A stretch of DNA of 64,000 nucleotides from JANYCO01 sp035535995 (GCA_035535995.1 DATLOZ010000015.1:1-64000); one strand, 5' to 3'. Shown: positions 6,662 through 15,303, numbered from the stretch's first letter. The notes: generated by a model not told the origin, from the sequence alone. Numbers and translations are program-made.

Positions 6662-7141
6662 TTGAAAAAGCATCCTCTCTATACGATTGGTCACGGCAAC
6701 CGGAAAGCAGAAGAGCTACTGGATTTGCTGAAGCGCCATGAGATCGACTACCTGGTAGATGTGCGGTCGATGCCTTTTTCAAAGTTTAATCCACAATTTA
6801 ACAAACCAGTTCTGACCGATTTTTTGAAGGCAAATCAAATACGTTATGTATACCTGGGCGATTTGCTTGGCGGCAAACCGAAGAAAAAAGAATGTTACCA
6901 GGAAAACGGTTTACCCAATTATGAAAAAATAAAGGAGCAGGATTTTTTTCTGAAAGGAATAGAACGTTTAAAAAATGCCTATGAAAAAAATCTTCGTCTC
7001 GCTTTTATGTGCAGCGAAACCAACCCCTCCGAATGCCACCGAAGTCGATTGATCACACCGGTGTTGCTGAAAGAAGGAGTAATAGTAAAACATATCGACG
7101 AAGAAGGAAATCTGCGCGATCAGGAATGGGGATTGTTCTGA
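6662..7141 (+). CDS. DUF488 domain protein
   Basis: The 159-residue protein matches the DUF488 pattern throughout: YTIGHGN near the start, VDVRSMPFSKFNPQFN, YVYLGDLLGG, LAFMCSE, and ECHRSRLI with CHR as the family hallmark. The role of DUF488 is not settled; the conserved Cys and CHR residues suggest an enzyme. No ATG is available, and the frame starts at a TTG at 6662 (ataaaa-TTG-AAA-AAG). It is a single gene, followed by a hairpin at 7158-7187 that separates it from the convergent lipoprotein gene. Confidence 0.92.
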   Translation: MKKHPLYTIGHGNRKAEELLDLLKRHEIDYLVDVRSMPFSKFNPQFNKPVLTDFLKANQIRYVYLGDLLGGKPKKKECYQENGLPNYEKIKEQDFFLKGIERLKNAYEKNLRLAFMCSETNPSECHRSRLITPVLLKEGVIVKHIDEEGNLRDQEWGLF

Positions 7142-7157
7142 AATTGGTTCAGACAAA

Positions 7158-7187
7158 AAATACGACACACTTTCGTATGTCGTATTT
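7158..7187. terminator. Bidirectional terminator between convergent genes
   Basis: aaatacgaca and tgtcgtattt pair as a 10-bp stem with a 10-base loop, with an A-run on the left. It serves the DUF488 gene (plus) and the lipoprotein gene 7223-7462 (minus). Confidence 0.75.
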
Positions 7188-7222
7188 AATCAAATTAACC
7201 CTTAAAAAATTGTTTCTTATAA

Positions 7223-7462
7223 CTATTGAAGATCACATTGTCTTGAGTAGTCACCTTGGAGATCTGTTCCGGTATACTCCTGATCGTTGCAGGAAGAGGA
7301 AGCACCGGCTTTGTTATCTTTGAAGGTATAGGTACCGTCATCTGTAGTGGTAGTACCGTTAGAAGTAGTGTGGATCTTCTGGCATTTGCAAGTGTAATCT
7401 TTTTTGCAGGAAAACATTGTAGTTGCTACCAATGCTAATCCGATAATGATTATTTTTTTCAT
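7223..7462 (-). CDS. Small Cys-rich lipoprotein, paralogue B
   Basis: The 79-residue precursor has an N-terminal hydrophobic signal (KKIIIIGLALVATTMFSC) with a lipobox Cys followed by KKDYTCKC. The mature part shares CKKDYTC, TTSNGTTTTDDGTYTFKDN, QEYTGTD and YSRQCD with the gene at 3360-3602, at clear paralogue level. Four Cys outside the lipidated one are conserved between the two. It is probably anchored to the inner leaflet of the outer membrane or exposed at the surface. No neighbour suggests a function. Confidence 0.85.
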   Translation of the reverse strand: MKKIIIIGLALVATTMFSCKKDYTCKCQKIHTTSNGTTTTDDGTYTFKDNKAGASSSCNDQEYTGTDLQGDYSRQCDLQ

Positions 7463-7744
7463 GTGTTTGATTTTTTTAATTCTGTTTAATAAAAAATTTA
7501 TGGTACAAAGATAGACTCGCGCCTAAGCGATCTATTACATAAGTTCGGTTATGTGTTATATGATTTCTAGGTAAGTGAAAATGGTGGTGAAGGAAATAAA
7601 ATTTAAAAGTAAGGATATGCTTGTATCATTATCAAATTTAAATTCAACCTTCATAATTCATAACTCAAAATTTCAATAAGAAGAATTATGTAAATCAAAA
7701 TTGAAATGGTGTAAAAAATAATTTTGCATAGTCTACCATTTTTG

Positions 7745-7880
7745 CACGCCGTTAGGAAATAACATTTCTAACTTAGAAAAGAAAACCATTAGTAAATATA
7801 TATGATCTCAAGACTTCGGCGCTCTCCTTTGGGTAGGAGGGACGCCGGAGCACTAACTATAGCGTTAGAGTATCTTTTTT
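7745..7880 (+). ncRNA. Candidate small RNA with three hairpins
   Basis: A near-consensus -7 box (CATTTTTG, 7737-7744) precedes three stems: gttaggaaat/atttctaac at 7751-7772, a long GC-rich stem cttcggcg..ctcct / aggag..cgccggag at 7814-7850, and ctaac/gttag at 7853-7868, followed by tatctttttt. The region has no open frame and lies in a 690-bp gap. The last stem plus T-run looks like a terminator. I see no good -33 box, and I do not recognise a known RNA family. Confidence 0.45.
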
Positions 7881-8155
7881 CAGAAAAGTATATTCACCGA
7901 ACAATCCAATTCAATCTTTACATTTTCTAAAACCTATTCAATACCGCTATAATACCTGTAAACATTGATTGAAAGTGTATAAGGGTTTTCCCTAATAGTT
8001 CTGCGAAATTTGCTTCAGCAGATCAGAGAAAGAAACAGGAATAAAATTTCCGATTGATAGCCGGAAGTTTATTATGGAATAAAAATTTTTAGCCGTGCAA
8101 CAGGCAGTTTTTTTTAGCTTTTTCTGATCGACACACACAAAATTATCAAATATTT

Positions 8156-8266
8156 ATGTACCCTATTAGTAATTTCAAACGCCGTTTGAAAGAGAATAGC
8201 TTTTACGTCGGCGGACTGTTATGCATGGCAATTCTGGCCATAAAGTTTTTTATCGATCGAACGTAA
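8156..8266 (+). CDS. Small ORF for a 36-residue membrane peptide
   Basis: The ATG at 8156 opens a frame of 36 codons to a TAA at 8264. The product is basic at the N-terminus (SNFKRRLKEN) and then hydrophobic (GGLLCMAILAIKFFID), a single-pass membrane peptide of inside-positive type. The stop lies 6 bases before the ATG of the next gene, with the aagga ribosome site between them, so the two are probably one transcript. Family unknown; the spacing and amphipathic layout favour a real gene. Confidence 0.55.
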   Translation: MYPISNFKRRLKENSFYVGGLLCMAILAIKFFIDRT

Positions 8267-8272
8267 GGAAGT

Positions 8273-8716
8273 ATGACTATGAGATACCTGAACCTAAATA
8301 ACAGCGAAATAAAAGAACTGCTTTATATCCGGCGAGAGCGCTTGGTTATTTATGTCTTGACGCTTCTCGTTATTACTGCAGGTTCTTACCTATTGTTGCA
8401 ATGGTTTTTGCGAATTTATTTAAGCATATTCATTGTTATCTTTCTTGCACTCGTGTACACCACGTATACATTTTACAAAAATAGAAAATACTTGAAAGAG
8501 ATTTTCTTAAAACAAAAAAAGGTATACCGTGGCGTTTTATCCTTCAAGATCGTTTCCAGAAAAAATCGCAAGCGAAAATATTTATTCAATGTAGACGGAA
8601 ATATTTTCTATGTAGACCGTAAAGACTTTGATTGCATCCAGGAAGGTGATATTGTGGAGTTTCACGTATCATCGAGCACCAAATATTTGTTCAGAGTAGA
8701 AAAGGTTGAAGAGTAG
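8273..8716 (+). CDS. Two-helix membrane protein with a cytoplasmic beta-rich tail
   Basis: The 147-residue protein has two transmembrane segments at about 25-45 and 48-68, then a soluble, basic tail (about 70-147: YRGVLSFKIVSRKNRKRKY, VDRKDFDCIQEGDIVEFHV) that looks like a small beta barrel. The arrangement resembles NfeD-type or DUF-type membrane-OB proteins, but I cannot assign it. The ATG at 8273 follows aagga at good spacing. It is preceded immediately by the 36-residue membrane ORF and followed by a hairpin at 8750-8789. Confidence 0.7.
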   Translation: MTMRYLNLNNSEIKELLYIRRERLVIYVLTLLVITAGSYLLLQWFLRIYLSIFIVIFLALVYTTYTFYKNRKYLKEIFLKQKKVYRGVLSFKIVSRKNRKRKYLFNVDGNIFYVDRKDFDCIQEGDIVEFHVSSSTKYLFRVEKVEE

Positions 8717-8749
8717 AATTAATAGCACTGTGCGGTAACAAGTTCAAAG

Positions 8750-8789
8750 TTTAAGGTTGAAAGTTGAATATTTTACTTTCAACCTTAAA
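8750..8789. terminator. 15-bp hairpin between convergent genes
   Basis: tttaaggttgaaagt and actttcaaccttaaa are perfect reverse complements around a 10-base AT loop. It lies 34 bases after the stop of 8273-8716 and before the convergent membrane-protein gene. Confidence 0.6.
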
Positions 8790-8862
8790 TTTTAAAACGC
8801 TGTTCAGTAAACAACTGCATTTTTTTATTGGTTTTGCACATCAAAAATACGGTTGCCGTATT

Positions 8863-9333
8863 TCAAAAGATTGAAAGATTAAAGACTACTTTCAGTTGCA
8901 TAGTAATGGCAATTGCCAGGCATAGCAACCAGCCTGCCCACCAGAGCATCGGCACTCTTGCTTTGCGCACGCTAACAAAATAAAGCACGATCATCACTGC
9001 TACAGAAAGAATGAGCGAGCCTAAGAAGAACTCGCTGCCCGGGCTGTTGTTCGTAAAACTACTAATGCAGAAAGGAAGCAGGATGAGTGATCCTACAAAA
9101 CAGGTAAACCCGATCAGGCGAATGAAATTCCACTTTTTGCCTTGAAGAAAGATCAATGCAAAAATAATCTGGAGCGCCCATTTGCCGCCTGCAATGCTGC
9201 AGGAAAGGAGCTTTTGTGAAAAACCATTGTAAAACGGAGCCACTTCTATAAACCACCAGGTGATGAAGGTAGAAGCAGCAAAGAAAAACAAGGCAGCTTG
9301 TATATTTTTGCGGTCGTAAGGATCAACGGTCAT
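8863..9333 (-). CDS. Five-helix membrane protein, unknown function
   Basis: The 156-residue protein starts at the ATG at 9333 (MTVDPYDRKNI); an upstream TTG would add 16 residues without a clear reason. Hydrophobic segments lie at about 12-30, 45-62, 68-88, 100-120 and 128-148. The N-terminal pattern resembles other Bacteroidota membrane proteins annotated as hypothetical. It stands alone between two hairpins, and nothing nearby suggests a substrate. Confidence 0.65.
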   Translation of the reverse strand: MTVDPYDRKNIQAALFFFAASTFITWWFIEVAPFYNGFSQKLLSCSIAGGKWALQIIFALIFLQGKKWNFIRLIGFTCFVGSLILLPFCISSFTNNSPGSEFFLGSLILSVAVMIVLYFVSVRKARVPMLWWAGWLLCLAIAITMQLKVVFNLSIF

Positions 9334-9428
9334 AAGGATTTTTAAATTTTTCCTAGATAAAGGAATTATTCCAGTTTTCAAAAAATTCAGGAATAAGGAT
9401 CAGGAAAACTATTTGTCTTCTTTTTGAG

Positions 9429-9509
9429 TTAAAAGTTTATAGCTCAAAGTGTAAAGTTTTGGCCATGAAAAAACATTGCACTTTGAATTTTGAACTGTAA
9501 ACTTTTAGT
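9429..9509. repeat. AT-rich inverted repeat upstream of the GH16-like gene
   Basis: The left arm taaaagtttatagctcaaag and the right arm ctttgaattttgaactgtaa pair imperfectly, ending two bases before the ATG at 9511. The ribosome-binding region of the GH16-like gene is inside the right arm, so folding could affect its translation. Confidence 0.6.
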
Positions 9510-9510
9510 T

Positions 9511-10527
9511 ATGAAACGGACTTTTCTTTTTTGGGCCATTTTTGTAAACTGTTATATATGCGGTATAGCCCAGACCAAGCAATATAAGGGAGCCGAAGTA
9601 TGCTCATCGGAATCATATCTCTACGGAAGATTTCAGGTAAAAATGAAATCCTGTGAAGCAAGTGGCATGCTGATGTCCTTTTTCACTTCTTACAATGGAC
9701 AAGGCTTTACGCATAATGCCAATGAAATTGATATTAGAATTCTGGGCCGCTACAACAATGAAGTAGAATTTAATACCGTAGTAGGTGATCACGAACTTCA
9801 TCAGGAAAGAAAAGAACTTAGTTTTAATCCTCATATAGATTTTCATATATATTCCTTCGACTGGACTCCGCTATATATTGCCTGGAGTGTGGATGGAAAA
9901 GAAATTTATCGTCAATCCGGTGATATTGTAGCGCGCATGAACAAGCCACAAAAGATCATGATGAACATCTGGCCTTCGCAGCTTGAAGAATGGACTGGCA
10001 CCTGGAACGATCAGAAGCTACCGCTGGAAGCTACGTATGAATATGTAAAATATTATAGCTACAATCCTGAAACCCCGCAAAAATTTGTACACCGCTGGAC
10101 CGACGAATTTGATAAGCTCAACGTGAAGCGCTGGGCTTTTTCTTCGAATACTTTTGAAGACAACGCCTGTGAGTTCGATCCTGCCAATGGCAAAGTAAGA
10201 GATGGAAAGTTGATCCTTTCTCTTACCAAAAACGATGGGCCAGTGGTAGAGCAAAAAGAAACCAAATCGAAGAAACCAGGTATTGCCTCTGCGATCATGG
10301 CTGATTCTAACACCGTACGCGTTCATTTCAACAGCACAGCGGATAAAGGCAATACCAAAAAAGAAAATTTCAAAATAGCAGGTGTGGAAATTCAAAAAAC
10401 AAAATTCTCCACCGATATGGTAGACCTCGAACTACTTACTTCCCCCATGGATCCTGAGGTAGAGTATGAGTTGGTATTTACGCCGTTGGAAGGGGAGGTG
10501 CAAAGGATAAAAATTACAAAACCATAA
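9511..10527 (+). CDS. Circularly permuted GH16-like secreted protein with an altered active site
   Basis: The 338-residue protein starts with a signal peptide (KRTFLFWAIFVNCYICGIAQ). Residues 24-185 match the second half of licheninase-type GH16 enzymes: YKGAEVCSSESYLYGRFQV, NEIDIRILG, FHIYSFDWTPLYI, KIMMNIWPSQ and YEYVKYYSY. Residues 194-240 (HRWTDEFDKLNVKRWAF, VRDGKLILSL) match the part that normally comes first. This is the permuted order known from Fibrobacter succinogenes 1,3-1,4-beta-glucanase. The ExDxE site is E72-I-D74-I-R76, so the acid/base Glu is Arg. Residues about 250-338 look like an Ig-like domain. The TTG at 9490 is a weaker start. Confidence 0.85.
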   Translation: MKRTFLFWAIFVNCYICGIAQTKQYKGAEVCSSESYLYGRFQVKMKSCEASGMLMSFFTSYNGQGFTHNANEIDIRILGRYNNEVEFNTVVGDHELHQERKELSFNPHIDFHIYSFDWTPLYIAWSVDGKEIYRQSGDIVARMNKPQKIMMNIWPSQLEEWTGTWNDQKLPLEATYEYVKYYSYNPETPQKFVHRWTDEFDKLNVKRWAFSSNTFEDNACEFDPANGKVRDGKLILSLTKNDGPVVEQKETKSKKPGIASAIMADSNTVRVHFNSTADKGNTKKENFKIAGVEIQKTKFSTDMVDLELLTSPMDPEVEYELVFTPLEGEVQRIKITKP

Positions 10528-10548
10528 ATTTTACCGATACTACTCTCT

Positions 10549-10605
10549 ACTGTTGCTGTTGCTCTTGCTGTCCTGCTTTCTGTCAGCAAGAGCAACAGCA
10601 ACAGT
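10549..10605. repeat. Perfect 22-bp inverted repeat (tgttgctcttgctg family)
   Basis: The arms actgttgctg-ttgctcttgctg and its exact reverse complement are separated by 13 bases. The same arms recur at 22375-22431. It lies between convergent genes and could terminate both, but its conservation elsewhere marks it as a dispersed repeat. Confidence 0.88.
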
Positions 10606-10639
10606 AAGGAGAATATTTAGTTGCAATTATTACTTATCT

Positions 10640-12004
10640 CTATCTCTCATAACACCCTCTATCCGGCATTGCGTCACGTGCATTGCCTTTCAGATCAATC
10701 GTAATGGATGAAATGACCATGCCGCTGTTCACCGCGGGAGACGAGGCGTTCAACATAAACTTATCGGAATAAGGATCGTCGAATTGTGGGTCGGTATTAA
10801 AAATGGTGTTCGTTCCGGTGATCGCTGCAGAAGAAGAAGCTAATAAAGAATAGTGCGCGATGAGGTTAAATACATTTGTGTTATTATCATTCGTTTCAAA
10901 CTCTTCCGACTTATCACCCCAGACAATTGTGTTTCGGAAAATAGTGTTAAGATCCTGTGCGCCGCTGGTATCGTCGTAGTTGGAGAACCGCAGAGAAACA
11001 GCATTCCGGAAAAAATCCTGCGAATAATTTTCAAACGTACAAAAATCAAAATAATAATTTCCTCCTGATTTATTTTTAAATAAGTAGCCTGCCGAATTTC
11101 CGATCAGACTGTTTACCGCATAAAAATCTGTACTGGTGGCCGTGATGGCATTTCCTGAACAATTTTTTACAGTACAATTTGCAAGCATCACTTCTGCAAT
11201 TGTATCCGCATCCGGCTCTGCCTGTAAGGTGAGGCCGTTGATAGCATTTTTTATTTCGGTGTAAACAAATTGATTGTTTTTACTTCCCGTCAGGAAAATA
11301 ACTCCTCCCCACTGACCGGGAAGGTCGTCGTAGAGCCCTGATAAATTATCGTGTCTGAAAGTAATGATCGAATCTTTGAGTCCCTGTGTGATGAGGGTTC
11401 CGGCTACTGTAAGCGTAGCATTTTTATGAAAACGTACACGTGTTCCTTTGTCAATCGTGAGGGTACATCCGGCGGGTACGGTGATATTGCCGCTCAGCAC
11501 ATAGGGTTTGGTATTGGTCCAGATCGTGTTGCAGGCTACCGTAGTATTGTTGAGGAAAAAAGCATCTTGTCCGTATGCTTGCAGATCTACGTCCTGTACG
11601 TTGCCGTTGGTAATAAATACAATGCTATCGTCTACCAGATAAGGCAAAGAATGATTCTGCGGATCGATGAGTACTTTGACCAGTACCATCATACTGTCTT
11701 TTCCTTTAAGCTCATAATTGTTGACCATTACCTGCTCTTCACCGTCGATCAGGATCTTATAGGACGAAGTATAAAGCCGCGCCAGCTCTATGGTGCTGAT
11801 CATTACCGCGTGTTTATTTTCATTATATACCCAAAGGCGTTGCGTAACGGAGCCTACAGAAGTGAAAATTGTATCGAATGTAATTTCAGAAGTAGAGAAG
11901 CGAAGTTTTGCCTGTGGATCGGTAGTGATCTTATCGCCGTTCCTTTTACAGGAAAAGAATGAGGCGAATAAAAAAATCAGTATAAGATATCGAATAGGTT
12001 TCAT
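10640..12004 (-). CDS. Right-handed beta-helix lipoprotein
   Basis: The 454-residue precursor has a signal ending in ASFFSC, a lipobox, followed by KRNGDK. The first part (about 30-140) looks like an Ig or immunoglobulin-like wall domain. Residues about 170-420 carry repeated short strands typical of a parallel beta-helix: VPAGCTLTIDKGTRVRF, ATLTVAGTL, GQWGGVIFL, NAINGLTLQ. The C-terminal SSPAVNSG and RDAMPDRGCYE blocks are usual at the end of choice-of-anchor beta-helix proteins. Substrate is unknown; homologues are thought to bind or cut polysaccharide. The ATG at 12004 was chosen because the upstream part is repeat sequence. Confidence 0.85.
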   Translation of the reverse strand: MKPIRYLILIFLFASFFSCKRNGDKITTDPQAKLRFSTSEITFDTIFTSVGSVTQRLWVYNENKHAVMISTIELARLYTSSYKILIDGEEQVMVNNYELKGKDSMMVLVKVLIDPQNHSLPYLVDDSIVFITNGNVQDVDLQAYGQDAFFLNNTTVACNTIWTNTKPYVLSGNITVPAGCTLTIDKGTRVRFHKNATLTVAGTLITQGLKDSIITFRHDNLSGLYDDLPGQWGGVIFLTGSKNNQFVYTEIKNAINGLTLQAEPDADTIAEVMLANCTVKNCSGNAITATSTDFYAVNSLIGNSAGYLFKNKSGGNYYFDFCTFENYSQDFFRNAVSLRFSNYDDTSGAQDLNTIFRNTIVWGDKSEEFETNDNNTNVFNLIAHYSLLASSSAAITGTNTIFNTDPQFDDPYSDKFMLNASSPAVNSGMVISSITIDLKGNARDAMPDRGCYER

Positions 12005-12010
12005 CAAAAT

Positions 12011-12083
12011 AGGATGCCAGATACCAGATGCCAGATAAATTATTCTTTTTATCCGGCATCTGGTATCTGGCATCCGGTATCCT
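12011..12083. repeat. Inverted repeat, ggatgccagat family, copy 1
   Basis: The arms aggatgccagataccagatg and catctggtatctggcatccg pair around an AT loop. A longer relative lies at 61308-61465. The element sits in the upstream region of the beta-helix gene. Confidence 0.8.
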
Positions 12084-12114
12084 ATTTTACTATAACAGTT
12101 TTCCTGTAGTTTTA

Positions 12115-13188
12115 TTATTCTGTTACGCCTTCTTTCAGACGCTCGGCATTTTCAGTGATTCGGAGCTGCTCGATGAAATCTTCGATATAGCCATCCATCA
12201 CAGTAGGCAGGTTGTGTACTGTATAGCCGATGCGGTGATCGGTAACACGGCTTTGCGGATAATTGTACGTTCTGATCTTGTCCGAACGGTCGCCGCTCCC
12301 TACCATGCTCTTTCGTTGAGCGCCTACTTCCTGGTTGTGTTTTTCCAGTTCCACTTCGTAAATACGGGAGCGCAGTACTTTCAATGCTTTGTCAAAATTT
12401 TTCAGTTGCGATTTTTCATCCTGGCATTGCACTACGATACCAGTAGGGATGTGTGTAAGCCTTACCGCAGAATAGGTAGTGTTTACCGACTGCCCGCCAG
12501 GACCGGAGGAGCAGAACAGGTCTTTACGCACATCGTTCATATCGATGTTTACTTCCACTTCTTCCATTTCAGGAAGTACTACCACAGAGGCAGCGGAAGT
12601 GTGTACACGTCCTTGGGTTTCGGTGTTTGGCACACGCTGTACGCGGTGCACACCGGATTCATATTTCATTTTACCGTAAACGTCTTCGCCGGATACAGAG
12701 CAAATGATCTCTTTGTATCCGCCGGCGCTACCTTCTGTAAAGTCGATCGTCTCCATACGCCAGCCCATGCGCTCAGCGAAGCGTTGGTACATACGGTAAA
12801 GGTCTCCTGCGAAAATAGAAGCCTCGTCGCCGCCTGCGCCACCACGAATCTCAAGTACGATGTTTTTGCTATCGTTCGGATCTTTTGGAATAAGCATTTC
12901 CTTGATCAGTTCTTCCATAGCTTCTTTCTGAGGCATTAGCTCATCAAGCTCAGCTTTGGCCATGTCACGGAATTCGGGATCTTTTTCCGTACTGATCACA
13001 TTTTTGGAGGTTTCAATGTTGGACAGGATGTCCATGTATTTTTTATACTCGATCACTATTTTCTCAAGATCGCGGTATTCCTTATTGAGTGAGGAATATC
13101 GCTTCATATCCGAAATAATATCGGGTTGAATCAGAAGTTCAGAAACTTCTTCAAATCGTTCTTTTATGGCTTCCAGTTTGTCTATCAT
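12115..13188 (-). CDS. prfA: Peptide chain release factor 1
   Basis: The 357-residue protein is collinear with RF1. The GGQ loop that enters the peptidyl-transferase centre is in SSGPGGQSVN (residues about 232-241), and the RF1-specific surroundings RIRTYNYPQ and RVTDHRIG are conserved. It recognises UAA and UAG and hydrolyses the ester link of the finished peptide. The length is normal (354-360). The preceding element on the strand is an AT-rich repeat (13229-13386); it appears to be a single gene. Confidence 0.97.
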   Translation of the reverse strand: MIDKLEAIKERFEEVSELLIQPDIISDMKRYSSLNKEYRDLEKIVIEYKKYMDILSNIETSKNVISTEKDPEFRDMAKAELDELMPQKEAMEELIKEMLIPKDPNDSKNIVLEIRGGAGGDEASIFAGDLYRMYQRFAERMGWRMETIDFTEGSAGGYKEIICSVSGEDVYGKMKYESGVHRVQRVPNTETQGRVHTSAASVVVLPEMEEVEVNIDMNDVRKDLFCSSGPGGQSVNTTYSAVRLTHIPTGIVVQCQDEKSQLKNFDKALKVLRSRIYEVELEKHNQEVGAQRKSMVGSGDRSDKIRTYNYPQSRVTDHRIGYTVHNLPTVMDGYIEDFIEQLRITENAERLKEGVTE

Positions 13189-13228
13189 AATCTTTTCCTG
13201 CGAAAACGGAGTACAAAGATACGAAAAA

Positions 13229-13386
13229 AATTATGAATTATGAGTTATGAATGTTGAATGAAGCGTGAGGGGATTTGATGTATTGGAGGGTAATACAATC
13301 TGAAAAATATATTCGTAGAAATGAATTATATGAGTTATGAATTATGAACGATGCCATTCATAATTCATAACTCATCATTCATAACT
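13229..13386. repeat. AT-rich attcataactcataa repeats
   Basis: Several copies of aattatgagttatgaat and its reverse complement attcataactcataatt occur here in opposite orientations (13229-13260, 13330-13350, 13355-13386). The last copy overlaps the end of the DUF6799 gene's 3' region. The same motif recurs at 23762-23836, 45755-45782 and 46729-46811. Confidence 0.8.
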
Positions 13387-15071
13387 TATTTCACTGGTTC
13401 ACCAGTGTTATAATCAACTTTGTCGCCTTCTTTCATTTTGAAGCCGGAACCGTCTTTTTTAGTTACTGTACCGTCAGTAGCGATCTTAGTGCCGTTATTG
13501 AGCATTCTTTCTTTGCTCATCGGGATTTCTTTGGCGCCCATTTGGATCACTGTTTTTCCACCTTTCAAAAGGATTAATGTTTGCGTGGTAGCCGGAACAC
13601 TGGTGGTGGTAGCAGTAGTAGTGGTGGTAGTTGTCGGTGTTTTGGTGGTAGAAGCTACGGTTGGTCCGGTGTAGCCGGTGTTTAGCTTCGCCATAGATTC
13701 TCCTTCCATATTAAAGCGCTCTCCTTCTTTCATCTTGGTCTTGGTACCGTTTTGTTTTTCTACCGTACCATCAGGATAAATTTTAGACCAATCAGGCATC
13801 AAAATTTCGGAAGTCATCGGGATTTCTTTCCCATCTTTTACCTGAATCATTTTTCCCATTTTCATTACTATATTATTTTTCTCGTCGTATTCGGATTTGC
13901 TTCTGTCTACGATGAAATTTCCATCCATGTCAAGTTTTTCGCCTTCTTTCAGGATATGCTTGGTACCGTCTTTTTTAATCACATGTCCGTGCTTCAGAAG
14001 CTTGCTGCCATTGGCGAAGGCGATGTCTTGTTGTAAGATCTGCGGATCACCGTCTTTTACAAACATCATTTTTCCGTTACGGAAAATATAGTGGTCGGAA
14101 GTTTTTCTTTCGTCTACCAGTTTGGTATCTACCTTGCCTCCTCTAAGCAGGATCAGCTCGCCGTTCGCTAATACCATTTCGCCATCGCGAAGCGCCATTT
14201 TATCGGATGCGTTTAGAATAAGATTTCCATCGGTGCTTACTTTAGCGCCGTTGGCCAGTGCGTAATCAGTGGTAAGTGGCGATACTTTTCCTTTGGAAAG
14301 CAACATCATTTTGCCATCGCGTTTGAACACGCCATCGCTCACCACATCGGTTTTTACCAAAGCCATTTCACCTTTGCTGTTGATCATGCTGCCCTCGCCA
14401 AGTTTGGTAGTGGAGCCATCTTTGGCAGTCACCACGCCGGCTGGACTTACTTTAGCGCCGGAAGTTCCAAGTGTCATATCAGCACTAAGTGGTACATATT
14501 TGCTGCCGTCCCATTTCATTGCTTTTCCACCGCGGATCGCCACGCCGTCGAGGCTAAACAGGTCATCTCTTTTGCGGATCAGCTCTCCCTGTGGAGTTAC
14601 TAATTCTCCTTCCTTCAAAGCGATCGTAGAACCATCCTTGAGCGTGATGGTCCCGTCGTTGCTGGCTTTCAGGCCATCGCCGAAATCGGAAGGACCTTCT
14701 ACCATTGTAGAAGCAGCGTCTTTAATGATCCAAACTTTACCATCTTTCATAGTAGCGCCTTCCATTTTTACGGCATAGTCGGAAAGCACCATCATATCTC
14801 CTTTCGAAGAGAAGATTTCGCCATTTTTCATTTTAGCCTTAGAGCCCGTAGCAGTTTTATATTCACCGGTTTTGCTTATTTTAATTCCATTCGACAGTTC
14901 CTTGTCCTCCTCCAATGGGATCATTACGCCGTTTTTATCAAACGAGAAGACCTTGCCATCTTTCATCACAACTCCGTCTTTGAATATCTTGCATTCAGAA
15001 TTTTGTGCCTGTCCCGGAAAAGCATAATAAACCGCTCCTGACAGAAGTAATATTTTGAGTAAAGTTTTCAT
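13386..15071 (-). CDS. Secreted DUF6799 tandem-repeat protein
   Basis: The 561-residue precursor has a signal peptide (KTLLKILLLSGAVYYAFPGQAQ) and then about nine tandem modules of roughly 55-65 residues. Each module has the pattern 'FKDGKMM.MKDG....L..D..L.NG.K...DG....KDG....LKEGE..'. This is the DUF6799 repeat, usually found two or three times in Bacteroidota periplasmic proteins. A low-complexity Thr linker (about 488-510) precedes the last module. The function of DUF6799 is unknown. I chose the ATG at 15071 because it opens the signal peptide. Confidence 0.88.
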   Translation of the reverse strand: MKTLLKILLLSGAVYYAFPGQAQNSECKIFKDGVVMKDGKVFSFDKNGVMIPLEEDKELSNGIKISKTGEYKTATGSKAKMKNGEIFSSKGDMMVLSDYAVKMEGATMKDGKVWIIKDAASTMVEGPSDFGDGLKASNDGTITLKDGSTIALKEGELVTPQGELIRKRDDLFSLDGVAIRGGKAMKWDGSKYVPLSADMTLGTSGAKVSPAGVVTAKDGSTTKLGEGSMINSKGEMALVKTDVVSDGVFKRDGKMMLLSKGKVSPLTTDYALANGAKVSTDGNLILNASDKMALRDGEMVLANGELILLRGGKVDTKLVDERKTSDHYIFRNGKMMFVKDGDPQILQQDIAFANGSKLLKHGHVIKKDGTKHILKEGEKLDMDGNFIVDRSKSEYDEKNNIVMKMGKMIQVKDGKEIPMTSEILMPDWSKIYPDGTVEKQNGTKTKMKEGERFNMEGESMAKLNTGYTGPTVASTTKTPTTTTTTTATTTSVPATTQTLILLKGGKTVIQMGAKEIPMSKERMLNNGTKIATDGTVTKKDGSGFKMKEGDKVDYNTGEPVK

Positions 15072-15303
15072 GTTTTTTAGGTTTGTTTGCGAATAATTTA
15101 GATATAAAAACTTAATAAACACAGTCGTTGATCGAAAATAATTTATCGTTAATTCTTTTTTAAGGATGCAATATTTTGAGCATTATTACTCAGAAAATGC
15201 CTTGTGAAACCCTATTTTATGGTTTTTAGCCGTTGTTTATGTACTTTTGGAAAACCTTTCCAAAGGCTTGATAAGTTAAGTTTTATACCATAGAAAATAC
15301 CAG

